Assembly: GCA_904502145.1 (NCBI GenBank)
Contig: CAJGDH010000110.1
Location: 1-6,384, forward strand
DNA: 6,384 nucleotides
Direction: 5' to 3'
Source of the DNA: an uncultured Eubacterium sp.
GTDB lineage: Bacteria > Bacillota > Clostridia > Lachnospirales > Lachnospiraceae
Shown here: positions 5,903 to 6,384 of the stretch, in pieces
Numbering within the stretch: the first letter of the stretch is position 1
Layout of the letters: the number at the start of each line of letters is the position of its first letter
Position numbers and translations under genes: made by a program
The notes under the pieces: model-generated
What the model was told of the DNA's origin: nothing
Databases searched by the model: none
The model's input: the letters and a program-made list of their open reading frames with translations, nothing else

Positions 5903-5932
5903 GCCGTCCCATCTTGCATGGGACGGCTTTTT
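5903..5932 (+). terminator. Intrinsic terminator after the 6S RNA
   Basis: GCCGTCCCAT (5903-5912) and ATGGGACGGC (5918-5927) form a perfect ten-pair stem with the loop CTTGC, followed by five T residues (5928-5932). It lies about 14 bases after the 6S closing stem and 58 bases before the next start codon. It should end the 6S transcript and most read-through from the DUF5662 gene. Confidence 0.9.
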
Positions 5933-5990
5933 CATTGCATGAATTCAGTCTCGAGGCAGAGACGGATGTACTTCTGTAGCGGAGGTTCTT

Positions 5991-6384
5991 ATGCTTTCAA
6001 CACTGAAGAAATACTTTCCCAGAAGAAGACTGAAAGATCTTGGGCTGCTGATCTTTGACTTCAACAAGAAATGCAACGAGGATCATATCACGGCTTTCGG
6101 GGCCATGTCCGCTTTCTTTATCCTCCTGTCTTTCATCCCCTTTATGATCTTTTTCCTGACTCTGGCCAAATTTCTGCCCTTTACCAAAGGGGATATACAG
6201 AATATACTGACACAGCTGATCTCCTTTGAGAGCGACTCCCTGATCGTGGGCATCATCAACGAGATCTACCATAAGACCGGCTACACCGTGTTCACGATCT
6301 CCATCGTCCTGGCCCTCTGGTCCTCCTCCAAGGGGATCTACTCCATCGTTAAAGGACTGAACTCCGTATACGATATCGAGGATA
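5991..6384 (+). CDS. YihY/virulence factor BrkB family membrane protein, N-terminal part (runs off the right edge)
   Basis: Polytopic inner membrane protein of the YihY/BrkB family, once mislabelled ribonuclease BN; its molecular role is still unclear. The window holds 131 codons with no stop. After a basic amphipathic start (MLSTLKKYFPRRRLKDLG) come HITAFGAMSAFFILLSFIPF (33-52), the characteristic first membrane helix continuing to about residue 58, and a second hydrophobic segment near 99-117. This leads into LWSSSKGIYSIVKGLNSVY (109-127), the family motif that normally reads roughly W-S-A/S-S-K-G-...-G-L-N-x-x-Y. GGAGG at 5981-5985, five bases before the ATG, supports the start. No clear promoter lies between the 6S terminator and the gene, so expression may depend on read-through or a weak promoter I cannot see. 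A small GTCTC/GAGAC hairpin (5948-5963) lies in the leader. Confidence 0.9.
   Translation, partial: MLSTLKKYFPRRRLKDLGLLIFDFNKKCNEDHITAFGAMSAFFILLSFIPFMIFFLTLAKFLPFTKGDIQNILTQLISFESDSLIVGIINEIYHKTGYTVFTISIVLALWSSSKGIYSIVKGLNSVYDIED

Noticed and set aside
5997..6272. Minus-strand open frame (91 codons) opposite the YihY/BrkB gene
   Set aside because: Charged, low-complexity antisense translation; the plus-strand frame has the membrane helices and the family motif.

Overview
The window looks like ordinary chromosomal DNA from a Gram-positive Clostridia-type bacterium, most likely of the Lachnospiraceae kind. This is an inference from several things: strong AAGGAGG ribosome binding sites, sigma-A-type promoters, a separate pheS-pheT pair whose PheS carries a four-cysteine knuckle, a DUF5662 protein and a Firmicutes-like 6S RNA. 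GC content is moderate. I see no mobile element, CRISPR array, tRNA or rRNA gene.

Layout. Two transcription units diverge from the intergenic region at 4764-5082. Leftward (minus strand) runs a tight gene cluster: a promoter with a perfect TTGACA box, a short leader containing an intrinsic terminator, then pheS (4763-3744), pheT (3728-1299), queA (1293-250) and the first 73 codons of a TrkH/KtrB-type potassium channel subunit (221 to beyond the left edge). The gaps are 15, 5 and 28 bases, so these four genes are probably co-transcribed. pheS and pheT encode the two subunits of phenylalanyl-tRNA synthetase. queA makes epoxyqueuosine in the anticodon wobble position of certain tRNAs, so the first three genes share a tRNA and translation theme. 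The potassium channel gene does not.

Rightward (plus strand) come a DUF5662 HD-like protein (5083-5658), a 6S RNA gene (about 5715-5892) with its own promoter and a strong terminator (5903-5932), and the start of a YihY/BrkB-family membrane protein (5991 to beyond the right edge). The 6S call rests on a hand-folded rod with a central bubble, a hairpin on the 3' side of the bubble, and a closing stem resembling that of E. coli 6S RNA.

The most useful points for a second look are: the pheST leader, which has an attenuator-like terminator but is too short and lacks the consensus for a T-box; the 6S RNA and its 9-base complementarity with its own terminator; a perfect palindrome over the -35 box of the DUF5662 promoter; and a very GC-rich hairpin just before the DUF5662 ribosome binding site. 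I did not find a clearly new multi-gene system.
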